Below are positions 1-7,430 of a DNA stretch of 32,804 nucleotides, in pieces (position 1 is the first letter of the stretch; each line of letters begins with the position of its first letter). Below the pieces are notes generated by a model. It saw only the letters and a program-made list of their open reading frames with translations. It searched no databases and was not told the origin of the DNA. The stretch lies in NCBI GenBank assembly GCA_035449045.1, contig DAOTKC010000015.1, positions 1 through 32,804 on the forward strand. The letters run 5' to 3'. Position numbers and translations under genes: made by a program. Source of the stretch: DAOTKC01 sp035449045 (GTDB lineage Bacteria > Bacillota > Clostridia > Christensenellales > CAG-917).

Positions 1-264
1 GTCGGCGCCGTTTGTTATTGCGTCTTTTGCCTCGGCTTCCTTGGCCTCGGTGGTGTTGTAGCCGTTGGGAAAGCCTATAACGGTGCAGACGGCGACGCGT
101 CCCGCCGTGTATTCCTTCGCCCTTTTGACAAAGCTCGGCGGTATGCAGACCGACGCCGTGCCGAATTTTATGCCGTCGTCGCAAATTTCCCTTATATCCT
201 GCCACCGCGCCGTCGGGCTTAAAAGCGTGTGGTCGACGTGCGCCAAAATCTCTTTAATTTCCAT
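1..264 (-). CDS. deoC: Deoxyribose-phosphate aldolase, N-terminal part (runs off the left edge)
   Basis: The reverse strand encodes the first 88 residues of a class I deoxyribose-phosphate aldolase, which cleaves 2-deoxyribose-5-phosphate to glyceraldehyde-3-phosphate and acetaldehyde in cytosolic deoxynucleoside catabolism. Seen: the early DHTLL motif (residues 11-15), a CIPPSFV stretch near residues 40-46 and the family hallmark CTVIGFPNGYNTTEAK (60-75), leading into the NGAD segment at the edge. The Schiff-base lysine lies beyond the window. The ATG at 264 follows a clear AAGGAG ribosome site about 6 bases upstream. It lies downstream of the epimerase gene on the same strand, 128 bases away, with a weak hairpin between. 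Family assignment is firm; completeness cannot be judged. Confidence 0.92.
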   Translation of the reverse strand, partial: MEIKEILAHVDHTLLSPTARWQDIREICDDGIKFGTASVCIPPSFVKRAKEYTAGRVAVCTVIGFPNGYNTTEAKEAEAKDAITNGAD

Positions 265-298
265 CTGTAACTCCTTAAGATATCAAAACTGTCAAGAT

Positions 299-326
299 AA
301 AAACCCGTCGCAAAGTTTCTCGGGTT
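299..326 (-). terminator. Weak hairpin, possible terminator between epimerase and deoC
   Basis: On the minus strand AACCCG and CGGGTT (positions 326-321 and 307-302) form a 6-bp stem with a 13-base loop, followed by a short T run. It lies about 65 bases after the epimerase stop and about 35 bases before the deoC start. It could end the epimerase transcript or attenuate deoC. The short stem makes this tentative. Confidence 0.35.
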
Positions 327-392
327 GAACACCGTTGGTGTAAGCTCGGCAAGAAGCGAAGCATAAAAACCTTTAAGCGGAAAATTTGTCGG

Positions 393-1409
393 TTATTTAA
401 TATTATTGCGCTCTTTATATTCTTTTACCATGAGCTTGACGCCTTCGCGCCACGGCATTTCGGGCTTAAATCCCAACTCGTTCTGGGCTTTGGTCGGCAA
501 AAAGAAAAAATCGTGGCCGGCGTGCTGAATTCTCATTCTGGTGAGAAGTGGCGGATTTTTGACGCGGAAAAGCTTATAGGCGCCTTCCATCACCGAAGCC
601 AGCGCGATGGCGACAAAATAGGGCGCCGAGAATTTAGGCGTCTTGACGCCCAGCTCGGCGGCTATCGCCGACACCCACTCCATCCAATTTATTTTTTCGC
701 CCGAAACGATGTTGTAGGCCTCGCCGCCCCGGCCGAACTCGAGAGCGCGGCAGAGCCCCGCAACGAGGTCGGTTATGTAGACGCGCGAAATAAGTCTTTT
801 GCCTTTGTCGATGAACCCCATCTGGCCTTTTAGTATGGCGTCCATAATGGGCCCTTGAACGGTGGTGTCACCCGGTCCGTAGACGGTGCAGGGACGGATG
901 CAGACGGTTTTCATTTCGTCCGAATTGAAATCCCGAACGAAATTCTCGGCAATTATTTTAGTTTGGGGATAGAAACATTCCGAGGGGTAGTAAGTGCCGT
1001 CCTCGGTCTCCTCGACATGGCCGAAAAAGCCGTGAATGTCGATGGAGCTTATGAATAAAAAGTTTTTGACGCCCGCCGCCCGTGAATATTCGGCCAGCCT
1101 TTTGGTCGCCTCGACGTTAATTTTATAAAAGCTCTCGTATGCGCCCCAGTCGGACACCCTGCCCGCGGCGTGAATGACGTCGGTGACGCCTTGGGGGATA
1201 CCGCCGTAGTCCGAGGTCAAATCCACCTTCCAAATATCAAGTCTGTCGCCCTTCAATTCTTCCAGTCTGGGCGCGACTTTAAAGTCCGCCGCAACCACCT
1301 TGGCGCCCTCGGCGAGCACCTTCTCGACGACCGTTTTTCCGATAAATCCCGAAGCGCCGGTAATGAGAAAAGTCCGAGCCTTTGCGTCTTTAAAAATATT
1401 TTCGCTCAT
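393..1409 (-). CDS. NAD(P)-dependent epimerase/dehydratase (extended SDR, 3-beta-HSD-like)
   Basis: This 338-residue protein is an extended short-chain dehydrogenase. The Rossmann nucleotide-binding motif GASGFIG is at residues 18-24, an AAGR turn is near 81-84, the active-site serines are at 121-122 and the catalytic YPQTK (Tyr147, Lys151) follows. A CIRPCTVYGPGD segment, typical of sugar-nucleotide epimerases and 3-beta-hydroxysteroid dehydrogenases, comes after that. The substrate cannot be told from sequence. The start was set at 1409 rather than an upstream ATG at 1430: a TAGGAGG site sits 7 bases before 1409, and the promoter -10 overlaps the upstream ATG. The gene diverges from lemA. 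It could be a nucleotide-sugar, flavonoid or steroid-type reductase. Confidence 0.88.
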   Translation of the reverse strand: MSENIFKDAKARTFLITGASGFIGKTVVEKVLAEGAKVVAADFKVAPRLEELKGDRLDIWKVDLTSDYGGIPQGVTDVIHAAGRVSDWGAYESFYKINVEATKRLAEYSRAAGVKNFLFISSIDIHGFFGHVEETEDGTYYPSECFYPQTKIIAENFVRDFNSDEMKTVCIRPCTVYGPGDTTVQGPIMDAILKGQMGFIDKGKRLISRVYITDLVAGLCRALEFGRGGEAYNIVSGEKINWMEWVSAIAAELGVKTPKFSAPYFVAIALASVMEGAYKLFRVKNPPLLTRMRIQHAGHDFFFLPTKAQNELGFKPEMPWREGVKLMVKEYKERNNIK

Positions 1410-1428
1410 AGTAATCCTCCTAAGTTTC

Positions 1429-1457
1429 ATTATCGCACATCAAAAATAACGCGTCAA
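1429..1457 (-). promoter_or_regulatory. Sigma-A promoter of the epimerase gene
   Basis: The minus strand reads TTGACG, 17 bases, then GATAAT (-35 at 1457-1452, -10 at 1434-1429). Transcription would begin near 1422, giving a leader of about 13 bases that just contains the AGGAGG ribosome site. This supports the chosen epimerase start. Confidence 0.7.
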
Positions 1458-1590
1458 CCTCGAAAGTAAAATTTTGGAATAATAATCATATTCGGCGCAT
1501 CGTCTTTTCACCATTTTTAAGTTGAGGTTTTTCGTTCGCGCAATCTATAAGCAAAAGCATAGTTTTATGCCGTTAAACAGAGCCGCAAAA

Positions 1591-1610
1591 GAAATAACTT
1601 GAAATAACTT
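1591..1610 (+). repeat. Tandem 10-bp direct repeat upstream of lemA
   Basis: GAAATAACTT occurs twice in a row, directly before or overlapping the likely -35 of lemA. The spacing of one helical turn is compatible with a regulator site, but no function is known. A similar sequence lies at the promoter of the oxidoreductase gene near 28207-28231. Confidence 0.5.
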
Positions 1611-1636
1611 GCTTATTCGCATATTTAAAGTAAAAT
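1609..1636 (+). promoter_or_regulatory. Possible promoter of the lemA-TPM pair
   Basis: TTGCTT (1609-1614), a 16-base spacer and TAAAAT (1631-1636) form a fair sigma-A promoter. The start point near 1643 would leave a leader of about 28 bases. An alternative -35, TTGAAA at 1599, pairs with a poorer -10. Confidence 0.4.
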
Positions 1637-1671
1637 AGCTTGAGGGTTCAATGAACTCTGAGAGGGACCTA

Positions 1672-2271
1672 ATGAGTAACATTTTTAAAAGCAAAAAATC
1701 CATGGCCGTTATCATTCCTATAGCGGTGGTGCTGGTGTTGGCGGTCGCCGTTCTGGGCACGGGCATCGGGCTTCATAACCGCTTTGTCGGGCTGGAGGAA
1801 AAAACAAAAACCGCCAAGGCCGAAGTGATGAGCCGCCTGCAACAGCGTCACGACAAGATGGCTCAAATCGTCGCCGCCGTCGAGGGGCTTCAAGACCACG
1901 CCGAGGATATTTACGAGATGATTACAGAGGCGCGCGCAGCATATACCGCTGCCCAAACGACCGCGGATTATGCCGAGGCAGACGCGCTTGAGGCGCTGGC
2001 GCTGACCCAACTTCTCGCTGTCGTCGAGGACAATCCCGACATCACGGCAAGCTCGGCTTATTATGCCTACATCGACGAAGTGTCGGCAATGGAAAACGCG
2101 CTCGCCGTGGCGCGGCGCGATTTTAACAACTCCGTCAACGACTACAATACCGCTGCCAAAAAGTTCCCGGGAAGCGTCATTGTATCGATGTTCGGCTTTG
2201 AGCGCGAGCTCGAATACTGGAAGGTCGACGACGGAGCTACCGAAGTTCCCATAGTCGATTTCACCGATTAA
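1672..2271 (+). CDS. lemA: LemA family membrane protein
   Basis: The 199-residue protein has one N-terminal membrane segment (about residues 11-33), then a long helical domain typical of LemA proteins. It contains the HNRFVGLEEKTKTAKAEV start of the helical bundle, a ...RHDKMAQIV... segment matching the family's RYDLIPNLV, a TEARAAY stretch, and the closing motif FNNSVNDYNTAAKKFPGS followed by MFGFERELEYW. The function of LemA is not established; it is a membrane-anchored four-helix protein often paired with TPM-domain proteins, as here. Two starts are possible: 1651 (GAGGG only 4 bases away) and 1672 (GAGAGGG 5 bases away). I prefer 1672. The stop lies 9 bases before the next gene, so the two form an operon. 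Confidence 0.9.
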   Translation: MSNIFKSKKSMAVIIPIAVVLVLAVAVLGTGIGLHNRFVGLEEKTKTAKAEVMSRLQQRHDKMAQIVAAVEGLQDHAEDIYEMITEARAAYTAAQTTADYAEADALEALALTQLLAVVEDNPDITASSAYYAYIDEVSAMENALAVARRDFNNSVNDYNTAAKKFPGSVIVSMFGFERELEYWKVDDGATEVPIVDFTD

Positions 2272-2280
2272 AATGCCGGT

Positions 2281-3111
2281 ATGAGACGCTTTAAAGGCGC
2301 GCTTATTTTTTCTATTTTGCTCGCCGTTGTCGCGGGCATAGTTTGTTTCGGGATTTATATCTTCGGAGGCTTTGGCAAAAAAGGCTATCCCAACCCCAGC
2401 GACGAATACTACATTAACGACTTTGCCGGCGCTTTACTTTCGGGCACGCGCAACGTCATTTTAGCCGAGGGCGAAGCGCTCTACGAAGATACTAAGGGCA
2501 CCGACTTGGGCGGCGCGCAGATGGTTGTCGCGACCGTCCTTTTTGATTCGGCGGAGAAAGCCGAGGCGTTCGACCGCACCGAGCTTTTCCGCAAGTGGAA
2601 AATCGGCGAAAACGACATGGGGCTTTTGATTTTGCTGAAGTTTGTCGGAGGCGGGGAAGAAAAAGAGTTCTATTCCATAGAAATCGAAATAGGCTACCGC
2701 ATGGAGCAATTCATCACGGCGGCGCGCGCGGGATACGTCCTCGACAACTGTTTTTTTAACCCCGAATGGGAGGGCTCGGTAGACCTCGGCTTGGGCGAAA
2801 CCTGCTATGAGCTTCTTAGGACGATTTATGTCGAAGCCTACGGTTACAGCGATTTTGAATACGACATGGCCGACTATGCCGACTACGTTTCAAGTGCCGA
2901 CTCCACCTCCCGAGCACAGCTCCCGATGAGCGCCTTCGCCCTCATTTTCTCGCCGCTGACGCCGCTCTGGGCAAAGGTTTTGGGTGTGTTCGTTCTTATC
3001 ATTGTTTTGGGAGTGTTCGGCGGCGGCGGATTTTTGGGAATCCGCGGCTTTAAAGGCGGAGGCTCGCGGGGCGGAGGAGGCTCCTCGGGGGGATATGGTA
3101 TAAGACGATAA
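2281..3111 (+). CDS. TPM-domain membrane protein (YgcG/Psb32-like)
   Basis: The 276-residue protein starts with a membrane segment (about 6-30), then an extracytoplasmic TPM domain. Seen: the opening motif YYINDFAGALL near residues 44-54, a VVATVLF strand, the RKWKIGENDMGLLILL core and the IEIGYRMEQFI segment. A second membrane segment (about 228-250) precedes a glycine- and arginine-rich tail (GGGSRGGGGSSGGYGIRR). This architecture is typical of TPM proteins next to LemA, which may act in membrane protein maintenance. No good ribosome site is visible at the ATG, so it is probably translated by coupling to lemA. The operon ends at the hairpin right after the stop codon. Confidence 0.88.
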   Translation: MRRFKGALIFSILLAVVAGIVCFGIYIFGGFGKKGYPNPSDEYYINDFAGALLSGTRNVILAEGEALYEDTKGTDLGGAQMVVATVLFDSAEKAEAFDRTELFRKWKIGENDMGLLILLKFVGGGEEKEFYSIEIEIGYRMEQFITAARAGYVLDNCFFNPEWEGSVDLGLGETCYELLRTIYVEAYGYSDFEYDMADYADYVSSADSTSRAQLPMSAFALIFSPLTPLWAKVLGVFVLIIVLGVFGGGGFLGIRGFKGGGSRGGGGSSGGYGIRR

Positions 3112-3113
3112 TG

Positions 3114-3140
3114 AAAAAAGCCGCACATTGCGGCTTTTTT
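3114..3140. terminator. Bidirectional terminator between convergent operons
   Basis: AAAAAAGCCGCA and TGCGGCTTTTTT form a perfect 12-bp stem with a 3-base loop. It begins 2 bases after the TPM stop and lies 40 bases after the stop of the leftward reductase gene. The A and T tracts allow it to work in both directions. Confidence 0.92.
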
Positions 3141-3179
3141 AATTGTTTAACGCTAAAATATGAACGGTGAGGTCTAGTT

Positions 3180-4199
3180 TTATTTAGCCTGCTTTTTTCT
3201 GACTTCGGCCAAAACTTCCTCTTCAGTCATGGGCACGAAGACTTCTTCGGCAAACTTCTTTTTGCAGAGCTCGTAGACGGTGCGGTTGTAGGGGATGTCG
3301 ACGTTATATTTATCGGCCAGCGAAATGAACACGCCGATAAGCGACTCGAGCTCGTTGGCGCCCGTCTTTCTTTGAATGACGTCCTGCGCCATACTGCTCA
3401 AGACCATCTTGGCTAAGTTCTTTTTAAAGATGCCGTCGGTAATGAAGTCGGGAAGCTTGGCGCCCATCTTGATGACAATCCAGCCCGGCATTGTGTGCGT
3501 CTTGAATTCCTTGATTCCCATTTTTTTGAGGATTTTTAAACCCTCATACATCGAGTTGGAGAGCACTTCCTTATATGCGCGAAGGCTTGTTACTTCGCGG
3601 TAACCCATGCCGACCAGCGTGGTGAAGGAGTTGGTGAGGTTGATTACCATCTTGCAATAGGCGGCGTCGACTATTCTATCGGTGACAATTGTTTCGACGC
3701 CTTGGTTGAACACCGCGGCGATTTCGGCCATTTCTTTTTGGAGGCTACCGTCGGGAGTGCCGATGACGAAGGGCCCCTTGTTCTGGTAGCCGCCGACGCC
3801 CACTTCGTCGAGCCAGGCGTTGAACTCGATGACGCAATAGACGACTTTATCAAAGTATTTGGGCAGGATTTTCTGGTTTTCGACACCGTTCTGCATCGCC
3901 AAAATGACGGGATTGCCGCTGACTTCGCGCTTAATGAGCTCGGAAACCGGCTCAAGGCTGTAATTTTTGACGACGACTACGACGACGTCGGGATTTTGGA
4001 CGTCGGAGAGCTTGTCAATGACGTTGACCTTGTAGTTTTTCTTTTCTTTGTGCTCTTTATAGAGCGTGATTCCCTTTTCGCGGAGCACGCTGCAAACCGA
4101 GGGCTTGTCGTAAAGATAGAGCTCGGCGTCGGTCTCGGTGAGCCAGCCCGAAAGACAGCTTCCGATGGCGCCGCCCGCGCCTAAAACGATAATCTTCAT
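3180..4199 (-). CDS. Ketopantoate reductase family protein (PanE/ApbA-like)
   Basis: The 339-residue protein has the fold and motifs of 2-dehydropantoate 2-reductase: the dinucleotide motif GAGGAIG near residues 7-13, the NGVEN segment matching the substrate-contact asparagine (MQNGVEN), the catalytic lysine in AAYCKMVINLTNS, and SSMAQDVIQRKTGANELESLIG matching the C-terminal serine and glutamate. It reduces a 2-keto acid to a 2-hydroxy acid with NAD(P)H. Being the second gene of a TetR-controlled unit with a decarboxylase-like enzyme, and not with pan genes, it may act on another keto acid. The start is the ATG at 4199, 6 bases after TTGGAGG; a TTG four codons upstream overlaps that site and is rejected. 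Confidence 0.85.
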   Translation of the reverse strand: MKIIVLGAGGAIGSCLSGWLTETDAELYLYDKPSVCSVLREKGITLYKEHKEKKNYKVNVIDKLSDVQNPDVVVVVVKNYSLEPVSELIKREVSGNPVILAMQNGVENQKILPKYFDKVVYCVIEFNAWLDEVGVGGYQNKGPFVIGTPDGSLQKEMAEIAAVFNQGVETIVTDRIVDAAYCKMVINLTNSFTTLVGMGYREVTSLRAYKEVLSNSMYEGLKILKKMGIKEFKTHTMPGWIVIKMGAKLPDFITDGIFKKNLAKMVLSSMAQDVIQRKTGANELESLIGVFISLADKYNVDIPYNRTVYELCKKKFAEEVFVPMTEEEVLAEVRKKQAK

Positions 4200-4282
4200 A
4201 TTGACCTCCAATTTTTTAACTTTTCGATAAATTCTATCGATTTGATTTGATGGCTATTAGGCTTGGCTTGAGCTTATATCGA

Positions 4283-5143
4283 CTATTTCAGCTCGTAGCT
4301 TTCGTCGTAGAAGTCGAAGCAGGAGCACATATGCTCGCCGTATCTGAACTGAAGCGGCAGCGGCGAAATGTCGAGTTCCTTGAGCGCCTTGCCCGAGGGC
4401 GTGTCCGAAAGCTTAAGAAATTCTTTGTCGGGAGCCGCTTTTTTAGTTAGCAGCGTCTTCATAAAAACGTTCATGTTCATGACGCATTTGAAATTGGTCT
4501 CCGCCTTTAAGATTTTGCCGTTTAGCTTGGAGAACAAATAGGTGGTGGCGTCGAAATCCTTGGGCTTTCCGCTTTTGGGAACGCGCAGGCTGAAATATTC
4601 GCTGCCGTCGGTTTCGAAGCACTTTATGACGCATTCGTCACCCTCGCTGAAGATATCGATTTTCTGTGTCACCTTGGGAAGCCCCCAGATATAGTTGCCT
4701 CTGAGGCAGTTTTCGCGCGAGGTGACGGGCATCGAAAAGACGTAAAAACCGCTGTTGGTGCCCTTAATGAGCGGGAGAAGCACCGGGCTTTTTTCCTTGT
4801 CCACCTCGACCGCTATCGTGAAGGCTATCTCGTTATAGGGCGGCACGCCCATGACGTTTTTGTATTCATAGCAGGATATCGCTAGCGCCGCTCTCCCGCC
4901 CGGCATGCGGACGGGCTTAATCTTTTCGTGCGGCATCAGCTTAAGCGCCTTCTCGTAGCTGCAAAGATAAATCGCTTGCGCGCAGGTCACGTCGCCGTAG
5001 AAGGTGGGAAAGGAATATTCCTTTTCCATGACGTCGCCGAGCTGAACCTTTCTCTTTTTCAGCGTGAACCTCCGATAAAATGCATCCTTAAATTTGTCGT
5101 CGTTTTGAAGCAGTGTCCCGTCGAACTCGTTTAAGATGTCCAT
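4283..5143 (-). CDS. Acetoacetate decarboxylase-like protein (ADC superfamily)
   Basis: The 286-residue protein matches the acetoacetate decarboxylase superfamily: FPTFYGDVTCAQAIYLC (45-61), the PGGRAALAISCYEY strand pair (81-94), VPPYNEIAFTIAVEV (100-114) and the motif YIWGLPKVTQ (151-160). Lys157 takes the place of the Schiff-base lysine of acetoacetate decarboxylase (family FGFPK-type motif). The classic enzyme has a Lys-Lys pair there; here the second residue is valine, so classic acetoacetate decarboxylation is uncertain, and other ADC-like members act as aldolase-dehydratases. The ATG at 5143 follows AAAGGAG. It is the first gene of the two-gene unit and is separated by 83 bases from the reductase. 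Its promoter carries the TetR operator. Confidence 0.82.
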   Translation of the reverse strand: MDILNEFDGTLLQNDDKFKDAFYRRFTLKKRKVQLGDVMEKEYSFPTFYGDVTCAQAIYLCSYEKALKLMPHEKIKPVRMPGGRAALAISCYEYKNVMGVPPYNEIAFTIAVEVDKEKSPVLLPLIKGTNSGFYVFSMPVTSRENCLRGNYIWGLPKVTQKIDIFSEGDECVIKCFETDGSEYFSLRVPKSGKPKDFDATTYLFSKLNGKILKAETNFKCVMNMNVFMKTLLTKKAAPDKEFLKLSDTPSGKALKELDISPLPLQFRYGEHMCSCFDFYDESYELK

Positions 5144-5268
5144 AAGCCTCTCCTTTATTTTGGAATTTGTTAATTATGTTTTGCGGTTACGCAAGTTTCG
5201 CGCGGTTCCGCTTTTTATCGTTTTCGGTCGCCTGATTAAAAAATATTCGCCGACTTGATTTAATTTTC

Positions 5269-5286
5269 ATTGAATTTGCGTTCAAT
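5269..5286. promoter_or_regulatory. Inverted-repeat operator of the ADC operon
   Basis: ATTGAA-TTTGCG-TTCAAT is an 18-bp inverted repeat with a 6-base centre. It starts 3 bases downstream of the -10 box, over the transcription start. The same arms, spacing and position recur in front of the TetR gene (5939-5956), so it is inferred to be the TetR binding site. Confidence 0.8.
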
Positions 5287-5289
5287 AAA

Positions 5290-5318
5290 ATTATATATCG
5301 CCCACCCTCCGCTGTCAA
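5290..5318 (-). promoter_or_regulatory. Perfect consensus promoter of the ADC operon
   Basis: The minus strand reads TTGACA, 17 bases, TATAAT, an exact sigma-A consensus (-35 at 5318-5313, -10 at 5295-5290). Such a strong promoter makes sense if a repressor holds it off. The transcript leader would be about 140 bases, in which I see no clear further structure. Confidence 0.9.
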
Positions 5319-5322
5319 TAAT

Positions 5323-5346
5323 AAAAAATTGCCCGTGAGCGGCAAT
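5323..5346 (-). terminator. Terminator of the TetR gene
   Basis: On the minus strand ATTGCC and GGCAAT pair around a 7-base loop and are followed by TTTTTT. It begins 2 bases after the TetR stop codon and lies just upstream of the ADC promoter -35, separating the two transcripts. Confidence 0.75.
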
Positions 5347-5348
5347 CT

Positions 5349-5930
5349 TTAGTGCTTTTTGATAATATCGACTATCCAGCCCGCCTGGGGCAGCGGCATA
5401 TCGAGGTTTTTTAGCCGCGATTCGGCTATGCCGTCAAAGCAGGAGAACAGCACCGCGGTGAGCACTTTGGAATCTCCCTCCTTAATAGAGCCCTGCTTTT
5501 GGCCCAGCACGATTTTACCGTGGTTTAACTCGAAAATCTCTTTCGCCATCTTGCCGATATAGTCCCGAATGCTTTCGGGGACGTTATCCGATTTGACGGC
5601 TCGCCGAATAAGTAAGTAAATTTTGGCGGCTTCGGCGTTTTCGCGCATAAGCTTAATCAGCGTTTCCGCCGCGCAGTAAAAGTAATCTAGAGGCTCTTTA
5701 ATCAGATTTTTTGTTTTTTCCGATACATATTCAATGCCGATTTTAAGCAACTCGGAATAAAGCGCCTCTTTGGATTCGAAATAATGAAATAGCAGTCCCG
5801 CGCTCATGCCGGCGGCCGCCGCGATATCGGTTATCTTGGTTTCGGCATAGCCTTTAGACGAAAACAAATCTAGGGACGCGATAAGGATTTCCTGCCGTCT
5901 TTTTTCTTTTTGGTCTTTTCTTATGCCCAT
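5349..5930 (-). CDS. TetR/AcrR-family transcriptional repressor
   Basis: The 193-residue protein has an N-terminal TetR helix-turn-helix (about residues 11-57): RRQEILIASLDLFSSKGY, then TKITDIAAAAGMSAGLLFHYF, ending SKEALYSELL. The rest is a helical ligand-binding and dimerisation domain of ordinary length. The family acts as dimeric repressors released by a small ligand. Its own gene and the ADC operon downstream carry the same inverted repeat just after a perfect promoter, so it probably represses itself and the ADC-reductase operon. The inducer may be a substrate or product of those enzymes (inference). The ATG at 5930 has a GAGGAT ribosome site. The gene has its own promoter and terminator. 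Confidence 0.93.
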   Translation of the reverse strand: MGIRKDQKEKRRQEILIASLDLFSSKGYAETKITDIAAAAGMSAGLLFHYFESKEALYSELLKIGIEYVSEKTKNLIKEPLDYFYCAAETLIKLMRENAEAAKIYLLIRRAVKSDNVPESIRDYIGKMAKEIFELNHGKIVLGQKQGSIKEGDSKVLTAVLFSCFDGIAESRLKNLDMPLPQAGWIVDIIKKH

Positions 5931-5938
5931 GCATCCTC

Positions 5939-5956
5939 GTTGAACAAAAATTCAAT
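5939..5956. promoter_or_regulatory. Inverted-repeat operator of the TetR gene
   Basis: GTTGAA-CAAAAA-TTCAAT is an imperfect 18-bp inverted repeat lying between the -10 box and the ribosome site of the TetR gene. The core TTGAA-N6-TTCAA is identical to that at 5269-5286. A repressor bound here would block transcription start. Confidence 0.8.
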
Positions 5957-5959
5957 AAA

Positions 5960-5988
5960 ATTATACCCGACAGCGGTATTTATGTCAA
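5960..5988 (-). promoter_or_regulatory. Perfect consensus promoter of the TetR gene
   Basis: The minus strand reads TTGACA, 17 bases, TATAAT (-35 at 5988-5983, -10 at 5965-5960). The bases TATAATTTTATTGAA, running from the -10 into the operator, are shared exactly with the ADC promoter, while the 17-base spacers differ. Confidence 0.9.
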
Positions 5989-6117
5989 GAGCGGTCAAGC
6001 GGGGATATTTCTCGCCTGTTATATGAATTTAAGTATTTACACTGCGCATAACAAGAAATGCGGAGCGCGCGCAACCAAAATGCGACAACAAAAGTCGATA
6101 TTAGCTTTTGAAAGTTG

Positions 6118-6146
6118 TTGTATTAGTTTGAATGTTGATATACAAT
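6118..6146 (+). promoter_or_regulatory. Possible promoter of the frameshifted phosphoesterase gene
   Basis: TTGTAT, 17 bases, TACAAT. The -10 overlaps an ATG at 6145 that lacks a ribosome site, which favours the downstream GTG start at 6193. Only moderate consensus match. Confidence 0.4.
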
Positions 6147-6192
6147 GTTTTCCGTAGTTTGTGACAAAGACTATCTAAGGGGCATAAGCAGA

Positions 6193-7262
6193 GTGAAAAA
6201 ATTCGCGGCGGCTATTTTAGCGGTTTTAATTATTTTGGCGGCGCTTTCGGGCATTCTTTCGGGCTGCCAAAAAGAGAAAGAGGCTAAGCCGCTTAGGGCG
6301 AACGCCGACGGCGTTTTCAAAATACTCCACATGTCCGACTTTCACGAATACCTCGCCATGGAGGGGAAGACGGCAATAACGGTAAAGCCGATGAAGACCT
6401 CACGCCCAAACTTATCGAATATCTGGATTTGGTGACGGAGCAGGAAAAGCCCGATTTCGTGGTGCTGGGCGGCGACAACATCTTCTGTAACAGCGGCTTT
6501 GCCGAGGTCGTTTACAATACTTCCATTCGCACCTATAAAAAAATCGCCGAGTATTTCGAGAATAAAAAAATCTATTGGACCTTTGTGTTCGGCAATCACG
6601 ACGCCGAGAGCGGCCGCAGAAAGTCGCGGATAATCTCGGCTGTCGAACCTTATAGATACTTCATCGGCGGTAAAGAAAGCGGCGAAAGCTTCGACGCCCT
6701 CACCATAAAGAAAAAGGCCGACGTATTCGCGGACGGCAAGAAACTCGCAAAAAAATACAGCATTGACCACCGCTTTGCCAACTACTTTATTAAGGTCTAC
6801 GACGCCTCGGACGATAACGTCGTCTACAACATTGCCACCTTGGACACGGGAAGCTTTTACAGCGCGCCGCCTGCTTCGGTGCACTATAAAAGGTTGCTTG
6901 CCGAGCAGTTTAGCTGGCTCAACGCCGAGCTGGAAAAAAACGCCGCGCCGTTTTGCATATTTTTACATATCGCTTATTTCTCCGACGTCACGGAGGCGCT
7001 TGATGATGCCGCCCTTGCGCGGCTGGACGGGATTTTCGCCGGTCATTGGCATGGCAACTTTAATTACCTATACAGCGATCCCGATAAGGACATATTGTTT
7101 TTAAAAGCGATTACGGGTTGCGCCCAAGGCGGCGGATATCGGGGCGAGACGGGTGAGCGCTTTGCCCGCGCGATAAGCATCGACACCGTTTCGGGAGCGG
7201 TGAATTCCTATTGCCTCGACGAAAACGCCGAAATAATTTCTTACACCGCTTACGTTTTTTAA
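6193..7262 (+). pseudogene. Lipoprotein metallophosphoesterase, frameshifted
   Basis: Two frames together encode one calcineurin-like phosphoesterase of about 356 residues. Frame one from a GTG at 6193 gives a lipoprotein signal peptide with lipobox LSGC (Cys25) and the first metal motif SDFH (Asp49, His51). After about residue 58, at a GGGG run (6363-6366), the reading moves by -1 and continues in the other frame to 7262. That part holds GGDN, GNHD, the LHIAY histidine and GHWHGN, the remaining metal ligands. All five blocks are present and in order, so the break is a one-base loss in the G run: a recent mutation, an assembly error or, less likely, ribosomal slippage. The GTG follows AAGGGG by 10 bases. 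Function: a surface-anchored phosphohydrolase of unknown substrate. Confidence 0.82.
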
Positions 7263-7299
7263 TTTTTATTCTCTGTTATTTTTTGAAAACCGCGTTTAT

Positions 7300-7313
7300 G
7301 TTGCATTTGCAAC
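7300..7313. repeat. Short perfect inverted repeat upstream of the cupin gene
   Basis: GTTGCA-TT-TGCAAC is a 14-bp near-complete palindrome, about 37 bases after the phosphoesterase stop and 70 bases before the cupin -35. It has no T run, so it is not a terminator; it may be a regulator site. Confidence 0.4.
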
Positions 7314-7382
7314 GTTTAACAGCCATTTCCTATGATAAAATAAATTCAAAGGGGTTTGGGGCGTAACTGAGGTGAAAACGCA

Positions 7383-7411
7383 TTGCGTCTTTAATCAAGC
7401 AACCTTATTAT
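7383..7411 (+). promoter_or_regulatory. Likely promoter of the cupin gene
   Basis: TTGCGT, 17 bases, TATTAT, with the start point near 7418, at the ribosome site. A small inverted repeat ACGC-ATT-GCGT overlaps the -35. The very short leader is unusual but workable; an upstream alternative is TTGCAA (7308), 18 bases, TATGAT. Confidence 0.45.
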
Positions 7412-7430
7412 AGCTTAGGAGGATTTTATT

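Noticed and set aside
290..295. TTGACA on the minus strand before deoC
   Set aside because: A matching -10 would fall on the ribosome site and no suitable hexamer is there.
3010..3100. Repeat array or CRISPR-like pattern in the GGC-rich end of the TPM gene
   Set aside because: It is a glycine-rich coding tail usual for TPM proteins, without spacers.
6361..6369. Programmed ribosomal frameshift in the phosphoesterase gene
   Set aside because: GGGG alone is a poor slip site and I see no strong downstream stem; a homopolymer deletion or assembly error is simpler. Left open in the findings.
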